In this document: positions 33,255-43,456 of the stretch, one piece after another
Layout: every line of letters begins with the position of its first letter
Numbering within the stretch: the first letter of the stretch is position 1
NCBI GenBank assembly: GCA_027577595.1
Contig: JANBRJ010000005.1
Span: 1-64,000, forward strand
Length of the DNA: 64,000 nt
Direction of reading: 5' to 3'
Origin: Coemansia sp. RSA 487
Taxonomy: Eukaryota > Kickxellomycota > Kickxellomycetes > Kickxellales > Kickxellaceae
Translations under genes and position numbers: made by a program
The notes under the pieces: model-generated
The model's input: only the letters and a program-made list of their open reading frames with translations
Told to the model about the DNA's origin: nothing
The model's database searches: none

Positions 33255-34572
33255 TGCTACGCTGACGGATAGTGCTGCAAGAGATACTCGATGTATTTGC
33301 AATAAGAGCAAGAGACACAAAAGCAGGAGTTCCAGCAAAAGCAGAAGCAAGGGTGGTCGGTGCACCAAGGTGTCTTGCTCATGCTGCTGCCATCGCGGGA
33401 AGCAGCGGAACGGCAATCAGGTTCCGTTTGTGTGGACCGGACCTCTTTCTCAGATCAACTTTAGCAACAACCAGATGCTGGAGGACGGTGATGTGGCGAC
33501 GCTGGACGGATCCAGGATCCTTGGAAGCGACGAAACCCCCAAATGGCACCCAGTCACAGAGGACATGGAGTGCCCGTTCCTGACACTCAACAAAATGCCA
33601 TTGCTTTGTCCAGCGCTTTTACAGGTGTTCAGAATCATGGTTTCGCTGGCCAGCGGTGAGCGTATGTTAAAAAATGGAGACAGGATAATGGTGGAGACGT
33701 GCAGGCGCATCGATAGCAACAGAGTCAAATGGCTTCAGACAGCTGGGATCATGCTTAGGCAGGAGATCAAATTCTATGACTACTCGACGAGAAGCAAAGA
33801 GTTTGAAGCGATGAGCAGCAGCTGGACACAACAGCATGGCCCGGAGACAGCGACGCCTGAAGGAAGTTTATCCTCACCAGTAGCAGCCGCCGTGCTAGTT
33901 GCACACGCATGGCCCGGATCAGACGAACCGAGCAGTATTGTCAGCATACGGCCAGCCAGCGCTGCGATCAGAGAATATATGGGAGAAGCGAAGAATATGC
34001 TGGTAGCGCTTGTTGGAAGCGACGCGTGGGGCGTGCTGCATGACGACGGCAGAACCGAACACAAGAGGGCCCATGAGCGTGTTAAATGGAAGGATGCCTT
34101 CTATCGCCAGAGCTACAGCGGCAGCAACCATGATGGCTCTGCAATGGCAACCAAGCTGAGCGCATGCTACGCAGATGCCCTGGCATGGACCAGCTTGTAC
34201 TACTTTGCACGGCGGGTGAGCAGCTGGCAGTTCACGTGGCCCGAGGATATCGAGTCTGCGCTTTGCTGGGTGGCACCGCTTGCGTCGGATCTTTCAACGC
34301 ATCTCAAGAAACAGCTGGCGGACGGACGCAACGGCTGCGCCAATGTGCGGTGGGACTTGGCGCCCGATTCAGAAGGAAGACCGCCGCTTCTGCGTGAGCA
34401 CTTGGTCAGCGTGATGCCTAGGGAGGCTTGGACGTCGACGCTCACCGATAATGAGCGCGAGCTGGCAAAGCACTTGGCCAAATGCAAATTCTCCGAAGAG
34501 GCACGCCAATGGGTGCATGGCCAGCTGTTGGCCACGTCTAGCGAGCTACCTGTAGTCAAGGTCTGGCTGTAA
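32128..34572 (+). CDS. Divergent XRN-family 5'-3' exoribonuclease
   Basis: The 814-residue protein has an XRN_N domain: it starts MGVPGLMRWL, with LCIDLNGTLHQNA, FLAIDGVPPRIKERLQRGRRKQ, PGEGEQKIMDYL, VLSNDADTVLLSL and FMSFFAGNDFLPP. The acidic metal ligands expected of XRN/FEN enzymes are present (D in CIDLN, D in AIDGVPP, the two E of GEGE, the two D of NDAD, D in GNDF). It is much shorter than Xrn1 (~1500) and also shorter than Rat1 (~1000), and it lacks the usual XRN1 C-terminal domains. Between the halves is a ~24-Ser tract from an AGC repeat, then a Lys/Ser/Arg-rich and Cys-rich stretch (CICNK..CTKVSCSCCC) that could bind metal or RNA. It is probably a lineage-specific paralog rather than RAT1 itself. 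Confidence 0.8.
33195..33252 (+). repeat. (AGC)n trinucleotide repeat encoding poly-Ser
   Basis: About 19 tandem AGC/CAG units lie inside the XRN-like coding region. The antisense poly-Leu and poly-Ala frames over it are artefacts. Confidence 0.95.
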
Positions 34573-34653
34573 TCGAACAAAAAAACCTTGTCTTTATTGT
34601 AAAAAGAAAAAATATCAATAGGAAAAATACATGGTAAAAATGAGTTAGAGGCG

Positions 34654-34899
34654 CTAGTTGCAGTTATAGATGTGGTTGAAAAAGACTGTGGGGTTTGGGT
34701 AATAGCGTTTGCATTGGCTGCAGTATACGCCGCTGGTTCCCGAGACCGAGGATGGCGTATACGTGGGTGTGACTGAGAATATCGATGACAGCTTTGACAC
34801 CAACGGGTTGGGGACCCACACCTGGCCTTCGATTTCGGGGATAAAGTTCGGTACAGGGATGTCGAGCTTTGGAAGCATAGGCCTTTGGATTGGTGTCAT
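34654..34899 (-). CDS. Small single-zinc-finger protein
   Basis: The 81-residue protein starts MTPIQRPMLPKLDIPVPNF, is Pro-rich for 40 residues, and ends with one zinc-finger-like motif, CSQCKRYYPNPTVFFNHIYNC (C-x2-C-x12-H-x3-C). It is convergent with the XRN-like gene, with 81 bp between stops. No family is recognised. A second one-finger protein of similar size lies at 43457, but outside the finger the two do not look alike. Confidence 0.6.
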   Translation of the reverse strand: MTPIQRPMLPKLDIPVPNFIPEIEGQVWVPNPLVSKLSSIFSVTPTYTPSSVSGTSGVYCSQCKRYYPNPTVFFNHIYNCN

Positions 34900-35218
34900 T
34901 TTTATAGTAAAGGAATAAAAATTGTGGATGGAGAAAAAGAAAAAAAAAACCAAAACATACTATACTTTCGTCTTTTCATTTGATCCAAAACATATCATCA
35001 ACTGGAAACGCTGAAATTTTTCTCATGAGAGCAAACCGCGTCTTTGGATAATCGGATGTGATGTTTACCACAAGATGAACAGGTATGTGAAGATGCATTA
35101 TTTCTATAGCGAGATCACGAGACCTGAATAAGCGAAACAAAAAAAGCTCCGATAATGCAAATAAAAAAATAGACGGGGCTGTCGGCTTTAGAGTTTGCTT
35201 GATAATCAGTGCAGACGA
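34900..35218. other. Intergenic region, promoter of the small zinc-finger gene
   Basis: AT-rich, no gene visible. It ends where similarity to the retroelement fossil begins. Confidence 0.4.
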
Positions 35219-37570
35219 CGGTCATTCCTTCGGCTCATTAAGTGCCAATTCTGCTTCGTCATTCCAAACAAATTTCTTCGTCGCCAGTAAATTCGTCAGT
35301 GGCATAGCAATCCGCGAGCAGTCTTTGACAAAACGACGATAATAACCACTAAGACCGAGGAAAGCCCGAATATCAGTAAACGATTCGGGCACACGCCAAT
35401 TTTTAACTGCTGCCACTTTGCCTGGATCTGTTCTCAAGCCGTCCTTCGTGGTCACATAACCCAAGAACTCGACCAAATCCTTGAAAACTCGCATTTCTCC
35501 GGCTTCGTACGTAGATTGTTCTCCTGCAGACGCTGGAGTACTGTATCCAAATGTTTCGCGTGTTCTTCAGCACTCCTTGAATAAATCAGAATACCATCCA
35601 AGTACACGATGCAATACTTGCCAATCAGATCACATAGTGCATGGCTCATCACTCGCTGGAACACTGCCAGTGCATTGGCCAGCCCAAATGGTGCAACTGT
35701 GTGCTCATATGATCCCAACTTCGTTCGTAAACCTGTCTTTGGGATGTCTTCAGCACGAATACGCATCTGGTGCCATGCCTGAACAAAATCGATCTTCGAA
35801 AACATCTGTGCACCATATAGCTCACCAAGCAAGCCATCAATAAGTGGCATTGGAAACGCACCCTTAATCGTGCACTTATCCAAGCCGTGATGATCAACGC
35901 GCATGCGCAGCGTACCATCCTTCTTGCGCGCAAACAACACCAAAACAGCCCAAGACGACGTAGACGTGCGAATGTAACATTTCTTCAACAATTCGCCTAT
36001 CTGCTTCTCCGTCTCGGCCACTTCTATATGTAACAAACGATACTGCGCCTTGGCGACCGGTTCAGACCCCTCTGTCAGATGGATCTCCATTTCAGGACCG
36101 CCAGGCGCAGGTCGGCTGACTGGCGGCTGCTCAAGTGCCTGCTTATACTTTGAGCACAACATCGCCAACTGAACTTCCCGACTCGCTGCCAGTGCCGCAA
36201 CAGACAACTGAGGATTCAAACTGTCCTCGGGGATCACACACAAACCCAGCCCATCGAGTCGACATTGTCATCTTTCACTAACTTTGTCACTGCATTGACT
36301 GTAATCAGTTTGACCGCGTTCTCTGCAACAGACGCAGCCTGAACCACTGCTCCTCAGATTTCCAATGCTTATCTTTTTCAGTAATAAATACGTCTTCTTC
36401 GCAATAGATAACGCTCTTGTGCTCTTTCAGTCGGTTGTTACCGAGCAGAATATCAGCCGTCGCTGGCATCACCAAACAAGAAGTATTAATGCACAAATTG
36501 CCACCGAGATGAATAGGCAACCTGTAATACTTTGTACAGTGGTGATAGCGTGCGTCATCTGCCAAAACAATCGGTATCGACGCGTCCAAATCATAAAACT
36601 TGGTTTTCGACTTCTTATAAAACTCCTCATCGGCAATAGTTATCTATGATCCTCCATCCACCAAAATGTGGACCGAGATCTCGTTGGCCATACCATCATT
36701 ACACAACTGCTCCGCAGGTAGGATTTTTGCAGGCGCCCCATTCAACGGACTCGTTTCAATAAACGCTATACTACGCGGCACAGCCAAGGACTCGTCAGTT
36801 CTCACAGCCTTCGGCCAGCTGTTCAGATTACAACGAGGCGTAGCTGTCATCACTGCATCGGTTTTAACTGGCTCCCGCTGCACTAACTTCTTGTCTGCGA
36901 AGAAGCTCCTAACCTTTGACACAACCGCATCGAACTTATACGCTGTATTAGTCGCTGCTTCAGAAATGAACCAATTAGAAAGCTTGATCGGAAGCTTTGC
37001 AATGGAGATATCTGTTACAAGCCCCTGTCTGACATCGTATACGCCGCGTTTGCATAGGATTTTATATTCTTCAAAGAAGGTTTCAAACTCGGCCGAATTC
37101 GTTGGCGGCTTCATCTGATAAATTCGAATACCAGCCTCCAACCAATTGATCGTAATATAGCGTGACTAGAAACTCTCCCAATGAACCCCATGCCATAATC
37201 TGGTGGCTATTCAAGGTGCACCAATTCTCGTACTCTGATCGCTTACTCATCGGAATCTTCATCAACACGAACGACACCCATAGATCCTTCTCGACCCTGA
37301 AAAATCTAAAAACATATTCAGCGTATTGCAGCCATGGACCGATCAGAACAATCTTCTCGGTTACTCCATCCGGCTGCAACTCCCAGAGGGTTTTCAGAAT
37401 ATAGTCAATCTCTGTGGTCGACAACGAACTTGTAGTTTCAATACTCGCCATTATCATAATACACGTTGGGGCAACCAACACAACAGAACAATAACCACTA
37501 AACAATTCAACATTAGAGGAAGCGATTTGAATTAAACTATAATAGTATAAAAGTCGGCGGTGCTACCAAG
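35219..37570 (-). mobile_element. Ty3/Gypsy LTR retrotransposon fossil, broken
   Basis: On the minus strand the order is a gag-like region (~36640-37450), a protease-like region, and a reverse transcriptase (~35450-36240) with LRMRVDHHGLDKCTIKG, the polymerase box YLDGILIYS, and a start of the RNase H-side connection (~35222-35490). A tRNA-primer-like TGGTAGCACCGCC lies at ~37556-37568, about 100 bp before the gag start. The copy is broken by several breaks and truncated before the integrase; no pair of LTRs could be defined. The still recognisable RT motifs suggest moderate age. Confidence 0.8.
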
Positions 37571-38162
37571 TTTCATAAAGATTGTTAGTATTTTTCAAAA
37601 CCGAAAAGTTCCTCTTCGTTTTTATTCCAACAAAAGGTTGGCTTTTACAGCCGTCAAAGCACTCTAATAATGATGATGGCTCGCAATTTGTGCGCCTAAT
37701 CGTTATCGCATGAGCCGGCATCACAATATGATTGTCTCTTGTCGGAACAATCATATTGTTGGGAAGCATATATCGTATGCTTCCCAATTATCTAGTTCAA
37801 TTGTTGTAGTGTTCGTACGGCTATAAAAGCCAGGCTGTTTATGAAACATAAAGACAAGGAACTTTAATTTCATCTGCTCTCTTGATATTCTTGTGAAAAC
37901 TGATATATCAGTATCACAAGTGTTCCCAAGCAAGCTAAAGAACGAAAAGGGAATGTGTGCCCGATCAGGAAAGGCAGTGTGACATTGATGACTCAACGTT
38001 AGCCAGATGCTATGTAACGACCAAAGGGTGTTTGTTTTTCCTTTTCACTTTTGTTTCTCCTTGGCTTTCCTTTGACATTTTATTGCTATTAGTAACGCCA
38101 AATACACCTTTCAACGCATATATTATATTAGTTATCTGCTCTTGTTTGCTCACCCATCACCA
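37571..38162. other. Upstream region of the Fanzor gene; possible LTR remnant
   Basis: This stretch lies between the retroelement fossil and the Fanzor ATG. It may include a remnant of the fossil's LTR, but I could not find its edges. It contains the double hairpin listed separately and a TATAAAAG at ~37822 on the plus strand, ~340 bp before the Fanzor start. Confidence 0.4.
37724..37787. repeat. Two abutting perfect inverted repeats (double hairpin)
   Basis: The first hairpin is 37724-37758: arms CAATATGATTGT and ACAATCATATTG (12 bp, perfect) around an 11-nt loop. The second follows with no gap at 37759-37787: arms TTGGGAAGCATA and TATGCTTCCCAA (12 bp, perfect) around TATCG. Two perfect 12-bp inverted repeats side by side are very unlikely by chance. 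They could be ends of a mobile element, a recombination site or a structured RNA. Confidence 0.85.
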
Positions 38163-40358
38163 ATGGGCAATGGAGATACATCAGACACAGGGACACGCAT
38201 TATAAAGTGTCCCCTAAAATCCTTGGTAAATGACAGAAACGACATTATCAAGGTAAACGACTATGTCGTAGTGGCCAACACAGCCTCTGCACACATGTAT
38301 GGGCTAGCTCATTGGATATTTGTCCATGAGCTGGCTACTCACAAGCAGTTCGATCCCTCTGTGTATCTGGAAAAGAGGTTTTTTGGTGAGGTATTCCTGC
38401 ACCTCACCAAGCGGAAAGCCAGGCCGAATGTCAAGGCTGAAGTCCAGGAGTACAGAAGGGTCATACGCAAGCACCTGGATGCGTACAAGGAGGCTGCTGG
38501 CATCACAGAGTTTGATATAGTCAACCCAAACCAGACAGCACGGTTCGAGGCGACAAGAATTTACACTGCGTACGTGAATAATATACAGACCAAGTTTGGT
38601 CAGTATCTTCGGCGTGTAGTAAATGTTTTGCTGAAAACTCGGGAGCGCAAGAGGGACCTTGAGGAGGCAATGAAGGGCAGAACAGCAGATGAGATAAAGG
38701 AGGCATATGAAGACCAGATTTGGAAACCTGGACAAGAGTTGAAAGAGGCGATAAAGCACCGCAACAATATTCTTCCAGTTACCACTGTTGGCGACAAGAA
38801 CATCGGGGACATGCTTGAACCTGTGTTGACAGCATACGACAGCGACTACAAGTTTGAGGAGGAAGGTCTTTATTACGATATCAAGGCGCATCCAAAAAAG
38901 CACTTCAAAGCATTCTGTTGCTTGGCAGTGCTTCTTGAGACGAGCGACTACAGATCTTTCCAGTGTTTCCCGTTACGGAAGTCGTTTGTGCCAATGCACA
39001 TCGAAATCGACACCACTGTATTATGTCAAAACATAATGGACTGGAGCTATAATGCAAAGTCTCCCATTGAAATCTATTGGTACAGATTTCTCAACGAAAA
39101 ATCGAGAGTGCTACGGACAAGAAACGGCTTCAGATTCTATGGCACAATACAGACTGACGGCGTCTCAGTGTCTGTGATCAAAAAGACTGCAGCGGCCAAA
39201 GAAAAAAGTAGCTGGAAAGCGAAGAAAAGGGACACTGAAGCAAATGCTGCCATTGAGACAAGCGGAAGTGGGCTGACTGCTCCAGCTAAGAGCATAGCTA
39301 CTGGCTTACCGCCAGAGGACCAGCCCAAAAAGCCCAGGAAGCGAAAAAAGCCAGGTGAAAAGAAGCCAGGTGAGCTCACATATATCCACGAGCTTTCACC
39401 AGAGCAGCTGGCCAGCATGAAAAACCCAATTTTCATGGATCCGGGTCGCCAGGACATTGTTTTTGGCATGACGGATGAAAGCACCTCTGATGAGAAAGCT
39501 CTTTTCCGATACACACGGAGCCAGAAGGCTAAAGAAACCCGGATAACCCGCTATCGCAAGCTGAGGGAAAAGGTCAAGAACGAGCATCCAGGCAGCAACG
39601 AGATCAAGGCTGCCGAGGCTAGATTGGCTGCTTTTTCGTGCACATCGATATTGCCAGGTAAATATGAGCAATATGTTAGGACGCATGCTGCTGTTTGGCC
39701 AGTGCTGAGTAGATTCTACACGAACATCATGACCACCAGCAAGAATCGGAACAACCCTCAGCCGATTCATCGCAAGCTTCGGCAATCCGCCCACATCAAG
39801 CAGCAACAAGCCGATGAGCGGCTAGCAAAGAGCATTCGGGCGACATGCGACGATGAAAAACCCACTGTGATCTTAGGCAACTGGAGTGCGCCAATGGCTC
39901 GCTGCCATGAGCCTATACGGGGGGTCGGATTTCGACGGATGCTGAGGAAGAAAGGATGCCGAGTCTATCTTATTGACGAATTCAAAACATCAAAGGCTTG
40001 CCCGAATTGCCTCACCGGCACCCTCGAGAAGTTCCTGAAGGTGCCCAACCCGCGCCCCTACCAACGAAAGAAGATGAAAGAAGTGCTCTGCCACGGTCTT
40101 CTTAAGTGCACCAACGAACTATGTATGGGTCCCGTGGAAGTGGATGGTATCTTGACTCCTCGTTCACGCATGTACAACCGAGATCTCGCCGCCGTTCTCA
40201 ACTTCAGGCATATTTTCCATGGCTTTCGCGATCACGGCGAGACTCCAGAGCGCTTTTGTCTCAATCGGCTTGCAGCTGTTGCTATCACCGACGAACAGCA
40301 GCCCAAGAAGAAAAGAAAGACAACAGCGGCAAAGAAGGCGGCGAGGACAAACAAATAA
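38163..40358 (+). CDS. Fanzor, eukaryotic TnpB-like RNA-guided nuclease
   Basis: The 731-residue intronless protein shows the full Fanzor/TnpB core. The RuvC-I aspartate is D426 in NPIFMDPGRQD; the RuvC-II glutamate is E606 in YLIDEFKTSKACPNC; and RuvC-III is D674 in MYNRDLAAVLNF. The order D - 183 residues - TS - x2 - four-cysteine finger (C613/C616, C649/C654) - RD fits the published Fanzor signature. VILGNWSAPMAR lies before RuvC-II. The N-terminal ~400 residues are the divergent wedge/REC-like part. Two basic clusters, KPRKRKKPGEKK (~residue 395) and PKKKRK (714-719, SV40-like), are good nuclear localisation signals. In the family, Fanzor proteins use an RNA encoded near the 3' end to guide DNA cleavage. 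The start is the first ATG; the frame is fully open, so it looks intact. No transposase gene is next to it. Family confidence is high; activity is unproven. Confidence 0.92.
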   Translation: MGNGDTSDTGTRIIKCPLKSLVNDRNDIIKVNDYVVVANTASAHMYGLAHWIFVHELATHKQFDPSVYLEKRFFGEVFLHLTKRKARPNVKAEVQEYRRVIRKHLDAYKEAAGITEFDIVNPNQTARFEATRIYTAYVNNIQTKFGQYLRRVVNVLLKTRERKRDLEEAMKGRTADEIKEAYEDQIWKPGQELKEAIKHRNNILPVTTVGDKNIGDMLEPVLTAYDSDYKFEEEGLYYDIKAHPKKHFKAFCCLAVLLETSDYRSFQCFPLRKSFVPMHIEIDTTVLCQNIMDWSYNAKSPIEIYWYRFLNEKSRVLRTRNGFRFYGTIQTDGVSVSVIKKTAAAKEKSSWKAKKRDTEANAAIETSGSGLTAPAKSIATGLPPEDQPKKPRKRKKPGEKKPGELTYIHELSPEQLASMKNPIFMDPGRQDIVFGMTDESTSDEKALFRYTRSQKAKETRITRYRKLREKVKNEHPGSNEIKAAEARLAAFSCTSILPGKYEQYVRTHAAVWPVLSRFYTNIMTTSKNRNNPQPIHRKLRQSAHIKQQQADERLAKSIRATCDDEKPTVILGNWSAPMARCHEPIRGVGFRRMLRKKGCRVYLIDEFKTSKACPNCLTGTLEKFLKVPNPRPYQRKKMKEVLCHGLLKCTNELCMGPVEVDGILTPRSRMYNRDLAAVLNFRHIFHGFRDHGETPERFCLNRLAAVAITDEQQPKKKRKTTAAKKAARTNK

Positions 40359-40399
40359 CAATCACCACAACATTCAGCCAAGGTTATAGCCGCGGCAAA

Positions 40400-40428
40400 C
40401 CCTAGTTCTAGGAATCCTAGTTCTAGGG
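40400..40428. repeat. 29-nt palindrome downstream of Fanzor
   Basis: It starts 42 bp after the Fanzor stop. It is built from two copies of CCTAGTTCTAGG separated by AAT and flanked by C and G, so positions 1-6 pair with 24-29 and 9-14 with 16-21, leaving only a TT/TT mismatch. The stem could be part of the guide RNA, an element end or a terminator. Confidence 0.85.
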
Positions 40429-40940
40429 TAGGATGCAGTCCCTTTTGCAGGTAGGTGCTCAAACGAGAGCTGAAGAGATAAACATCTGTGACTGCTTTTT
40501 GACAATGGTACTAGTCATTTGTGTTTTTTCGTGTTTTCCTGCTTTGCACTGACGCATATGCCACGCCTGCGCAAACGACTTTTTCTTGAAACGCAAAATG
40601 CATTATCGCCACCGCAAACTTTTGACCATTTGACGCATACACACCCCTTCTTATTTGACGTAATTAGTTTTGCAAAACACTGCATTTAGCAAAGGTGGGA
40701 ATTATTTTCCCATCTTCCAAGAGATCTTGCAGCAGCAGCAGGATGCAAGGATCTGGCGGTTCTGATACCTTTGGGTGACAATTAAGGAGGAAAGCCCAAA
40801 CAACAGACAGCCAATAGAAACGAGGCGCAGCTCACAACTCAAATTTGGCCATGTGTGCTTTTTTAAACGCGTTGCACAGCTTTCTTTCTTCACTTCTTTA
40901 CACCCACTTTTATAAATTAGCTTTTGAAATCTAGATCAAG
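40429..40940. other. Intergenic region between Fanzor and the ankyrin gene
   Basis: No gene is visible. TTTGACGCATAC-like words recur near 40549, 40630 and 40658. The proximal part may belong to the Fanzor element or its guide RNA, and the distal part to the ankyrin gene promoter. Confidence 0.4.
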
Positions 40941-41062
40941 ATGGAGGTCGACGACGAAGTGGTGCCACGCACTAAGCAGCAGCAACACCCTGGGTACACT
41001 ACACAAGAACCGGCTACCGGAATATCCGAAACAACAGCTGAAGAAATTGCAAGCACGGAATC

Positions 41063-41097
<35 letters not shown>

Positions 41098-42662
41098 CCA
41101 CAACTAGGAATACAGACACTACATCGACCAAAGTAAAAACAAAGGCATCGCCCGAGGTACCATCGGACCCGTACACAGCAACAGCAATCAGCTACTCGCC
41201 GCTAGGCATGGTGCTAGCACCACCAGCATCTGCAGTGCAGACGTTTCTTCCAGACCCCAGCGGAATATACCACTACCACAGACCACCGATTGTCTCGCTT
41301 TCGATGGAGCCACGCATGAGTCGCGAAGTCGAGAGAATCCGGACGCTCACGCGTGCGCTTGGGGCACGCAGGATGACACATTCGGGACTCCGCTCTACGG
41401 AGCATGATTTGAGGCAGGCGGCGCTGGAGCGTGTTGTACGCAAGCTGACGCTGACAATGCGGTCGGACTCCTTTGGTAGGCAGACGATTAGCGAGCAATA
41501 TCGGCTAGCGCTAAACGCAAACAGACGGACTAGACAGCAGCAGCCTCAAGCGTCAGGATCACGTGAGCGGCCGACGTCTTCGCGGATCACCGAGGTTGCG
41601 TGGCATGCGAAGGGAAGCGAAAAGGGCACAAGAGGCGAGGAAGATGACGATGAGTGGGTGTCGGAAGATGGGCAGGATAGCGACGAAGACAGAGGCGACA
41701 CGCTGACCCGCGATGCGCTGGATCTGGTACGGCGCGTGCACCAAAGGTCGGAGCGGCGGCGCATAGGCGAAGGCGGCATAAGCAAAGCAACATCGGGACG
41801 CAAGACAACGGGGTCGCTGACGGCGGCGTACACGCGGCATATGACCGACGAGCAGGCCGTGCGGCGGACGGTGACGGAGATGGGGCAGGGCGATCCGGAC
41901 GCAATCCTGCGGCTGCTGCGCACCGGCGTGTCAGCGAATATCCGGGACTCGGTTGGGCGCACGCCGCTTCACGTTGGCTGTTCGTGCGCAAACGTCGAAG
42001 GCGTGCGGCTGCTGTTGCATATGGGCGCCGACGCCAACGCAGTCGACCGCGTCGGCAACACACCGCTAACCATTGCTGCAACGGCTGCGCTGATCGATCT
42101 GGTTGTGCCGCTCCTTGAAGCTGGTGCCGACCCGCAAATAGGAAAAGGCATGGTGTCGGCGATGGCCATGGTACGCTCACGCCTGCGCCTTTTGCGCGCC
42201 CATATCCGCCATGCCCGAGCCGCAGAGAAGGTGGCAGCCGAGCCGACTGCAGCACGCGCCCGTAGACTGCATGCCGTCGCAGTTGCACGCCAGTGTGTTG
42301 ACATCATCCACCTTCTTCGCTTGCACTCGCCGAGCCGTACACGCCCCCCGCTTACTGCTCCTGAGACTGCAGAGGTAAGTGCTTCTGTTGATGGCAGCTC
42401 GCAGCCAGCGGTCATGGCAGCAGATGCTTCCTCTGAGCTGGACGCGCTCTCTTCGCAGCTGCTGTCAATGGGTCTGGAAGGCGAGAGCAGCCAAGCACGC
42501 AACCCGAGCTCAAACAAAGGAAAGGAGCCTTCCAGCCGGTCCGCCGCCGATAACAGCAACGATGGCGACGACCAGATCGATGGACTGCTAGAGCGCTTTT
42601 CACGGCTGCTTGGTGACAGCGAGGCCGATGTCAATGCCGCCATAAACAAGAACGCCCCATGA
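40941..42662 (+). CDS. Ankyrin-repeat protein (ANKRD54-like)
   Basis: The 573-residue protein has a long disordered N-terminus containing a poly-Thr tract (from an ACA repeat), Arg-rich and acidic segments. Two to three ankyrin repeats lie at about residues 320-420 (GDPDAILRLLRTGVSANIRDSVGRTPLHVGCS, then VEGVRLLLHMGADANAVDRVGNTPLTIAA and LIDLVVPLLEAGADP). The C-terminal Ser-rich tail ends in a short helix (IDGLLERFSRLLGDSE). The repeat arrangement resembles ANKRD54, a protein-binding adaptor. The function in fungi is unknown. The start is the first ATG after an AT-rich leader. Confidence 0.82.
41062..41099 (+). repeat. (ACA)n repeat encoding poly-Thr
   Basis: About 12 consecutive ACA units lie inside the ankyrin gene; antisense poly-Val frames over it are artefacts. 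Confidence 0.9.
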
Positions 42663-43456
42663 ACACATCGTTTTTATGAACACTGATCGCTAAGCATTAA
42701 TGTGCCTCTGAGTAAGCTGCAACACAAGAAAGCAAAGGAAAACAAGGCAACCTGTGCAATGTTCAATGATCAGCATTGCTTTTTTGGATCTCTTGACGCA
42801 TGCATGTTTTGCTACACGCCGTACCCTCAATTCTCGGCGTTTTGTGCTGTGTTTGGTGGCGACGTCTCGCGCTGTCGGCGTTACTGGCAGTGCCACCCAA
42901 ACTCCAGCGACCCCCTCCCCCGCAAGAACAAGGAGATCTTCCTGACTGTATCCGCCGAGGGTTGCATGCAATAAAGTTCATTGTGCGGCCACTCTCTTCG
43001 TCTCAGTCCTTTCCCTGTCTGAATCTGTCTCCCAATATTGCAAATAAAATGTTCTGTCAAAAACAGCCAATGAGGCTTGGGTCGTGCTTTCTTTTGCTAC
43101 ACCTGTTCCATGCCAATTGTTCAAGGTGTATGTATGCTTTCCTATCCGCTCTGAAAAAGAAAAAAAAAACCCAGCTTGCAAGCTCTCCTGAGATGGCGAC
43201 CATGGGCTATTTATGCGCTGCCTTCGCCTCCCTCTTGTTCAAGAAAGATCCTTTTTCTTTCCTGGCAACTTCATTTTCTGCTCCTTTCTCAATCGATCAT
43301 ATTATTTCTCTTACACTAACTTGTATAAAAAGGCATTTCTATCTTATTTTAACGCTTACAACCACAGCCTCATTTTGCTTACGATACTCGCCTACAGTTT
43401 TACATTCATCATACCTGTTCTTATTTACCATTTTTAGCATCTTACGATAGAAAGAT
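42663..43456. other. Intergenic region, no gene seen
   Basis: Several overlapping open frames exist on both strands (42690-43450), but none has family resemblance or consistent coding character. AATAAA occurs at ~42972. Confidence 0.4.

Noticed and set aside
33028-33416. Antisense poly-Ala and poly-Leu frames
   Set aside because: They are produced by the AGC repeat inside the XRN-like gene.
37754-37930. Solo LTR starting TGTTGGGAAGC
   Set aside because: No matching CA end or target-site duplication could be found; the palindrome is better reported on its own.
38340-38360. Possible tRNA B-box-like GTTCGATCC
   Set aside because: It lies inside the Fanzor coding region without a matching A-box or cloverleaf. 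No tRNA gene was found in the window.
38163-40358. Fanzor as bacterial TnpB contamination
   Set aside because: Nuclear localisation signals, the long N-terminal region, the Fanzor-type finger spacing and the fungal genes on both sides argue against it.
40941-41176. Antisense poly-Val frame
   Set aside because: Artefact of the ACA repeat encoding poly-Thr.
42690-43450. Overlapping frames on both strands, up to 216 residues
   Set aside because: No ATG-supported consistent frame, no family resemblance, and composition like non-coding UTR sequence.
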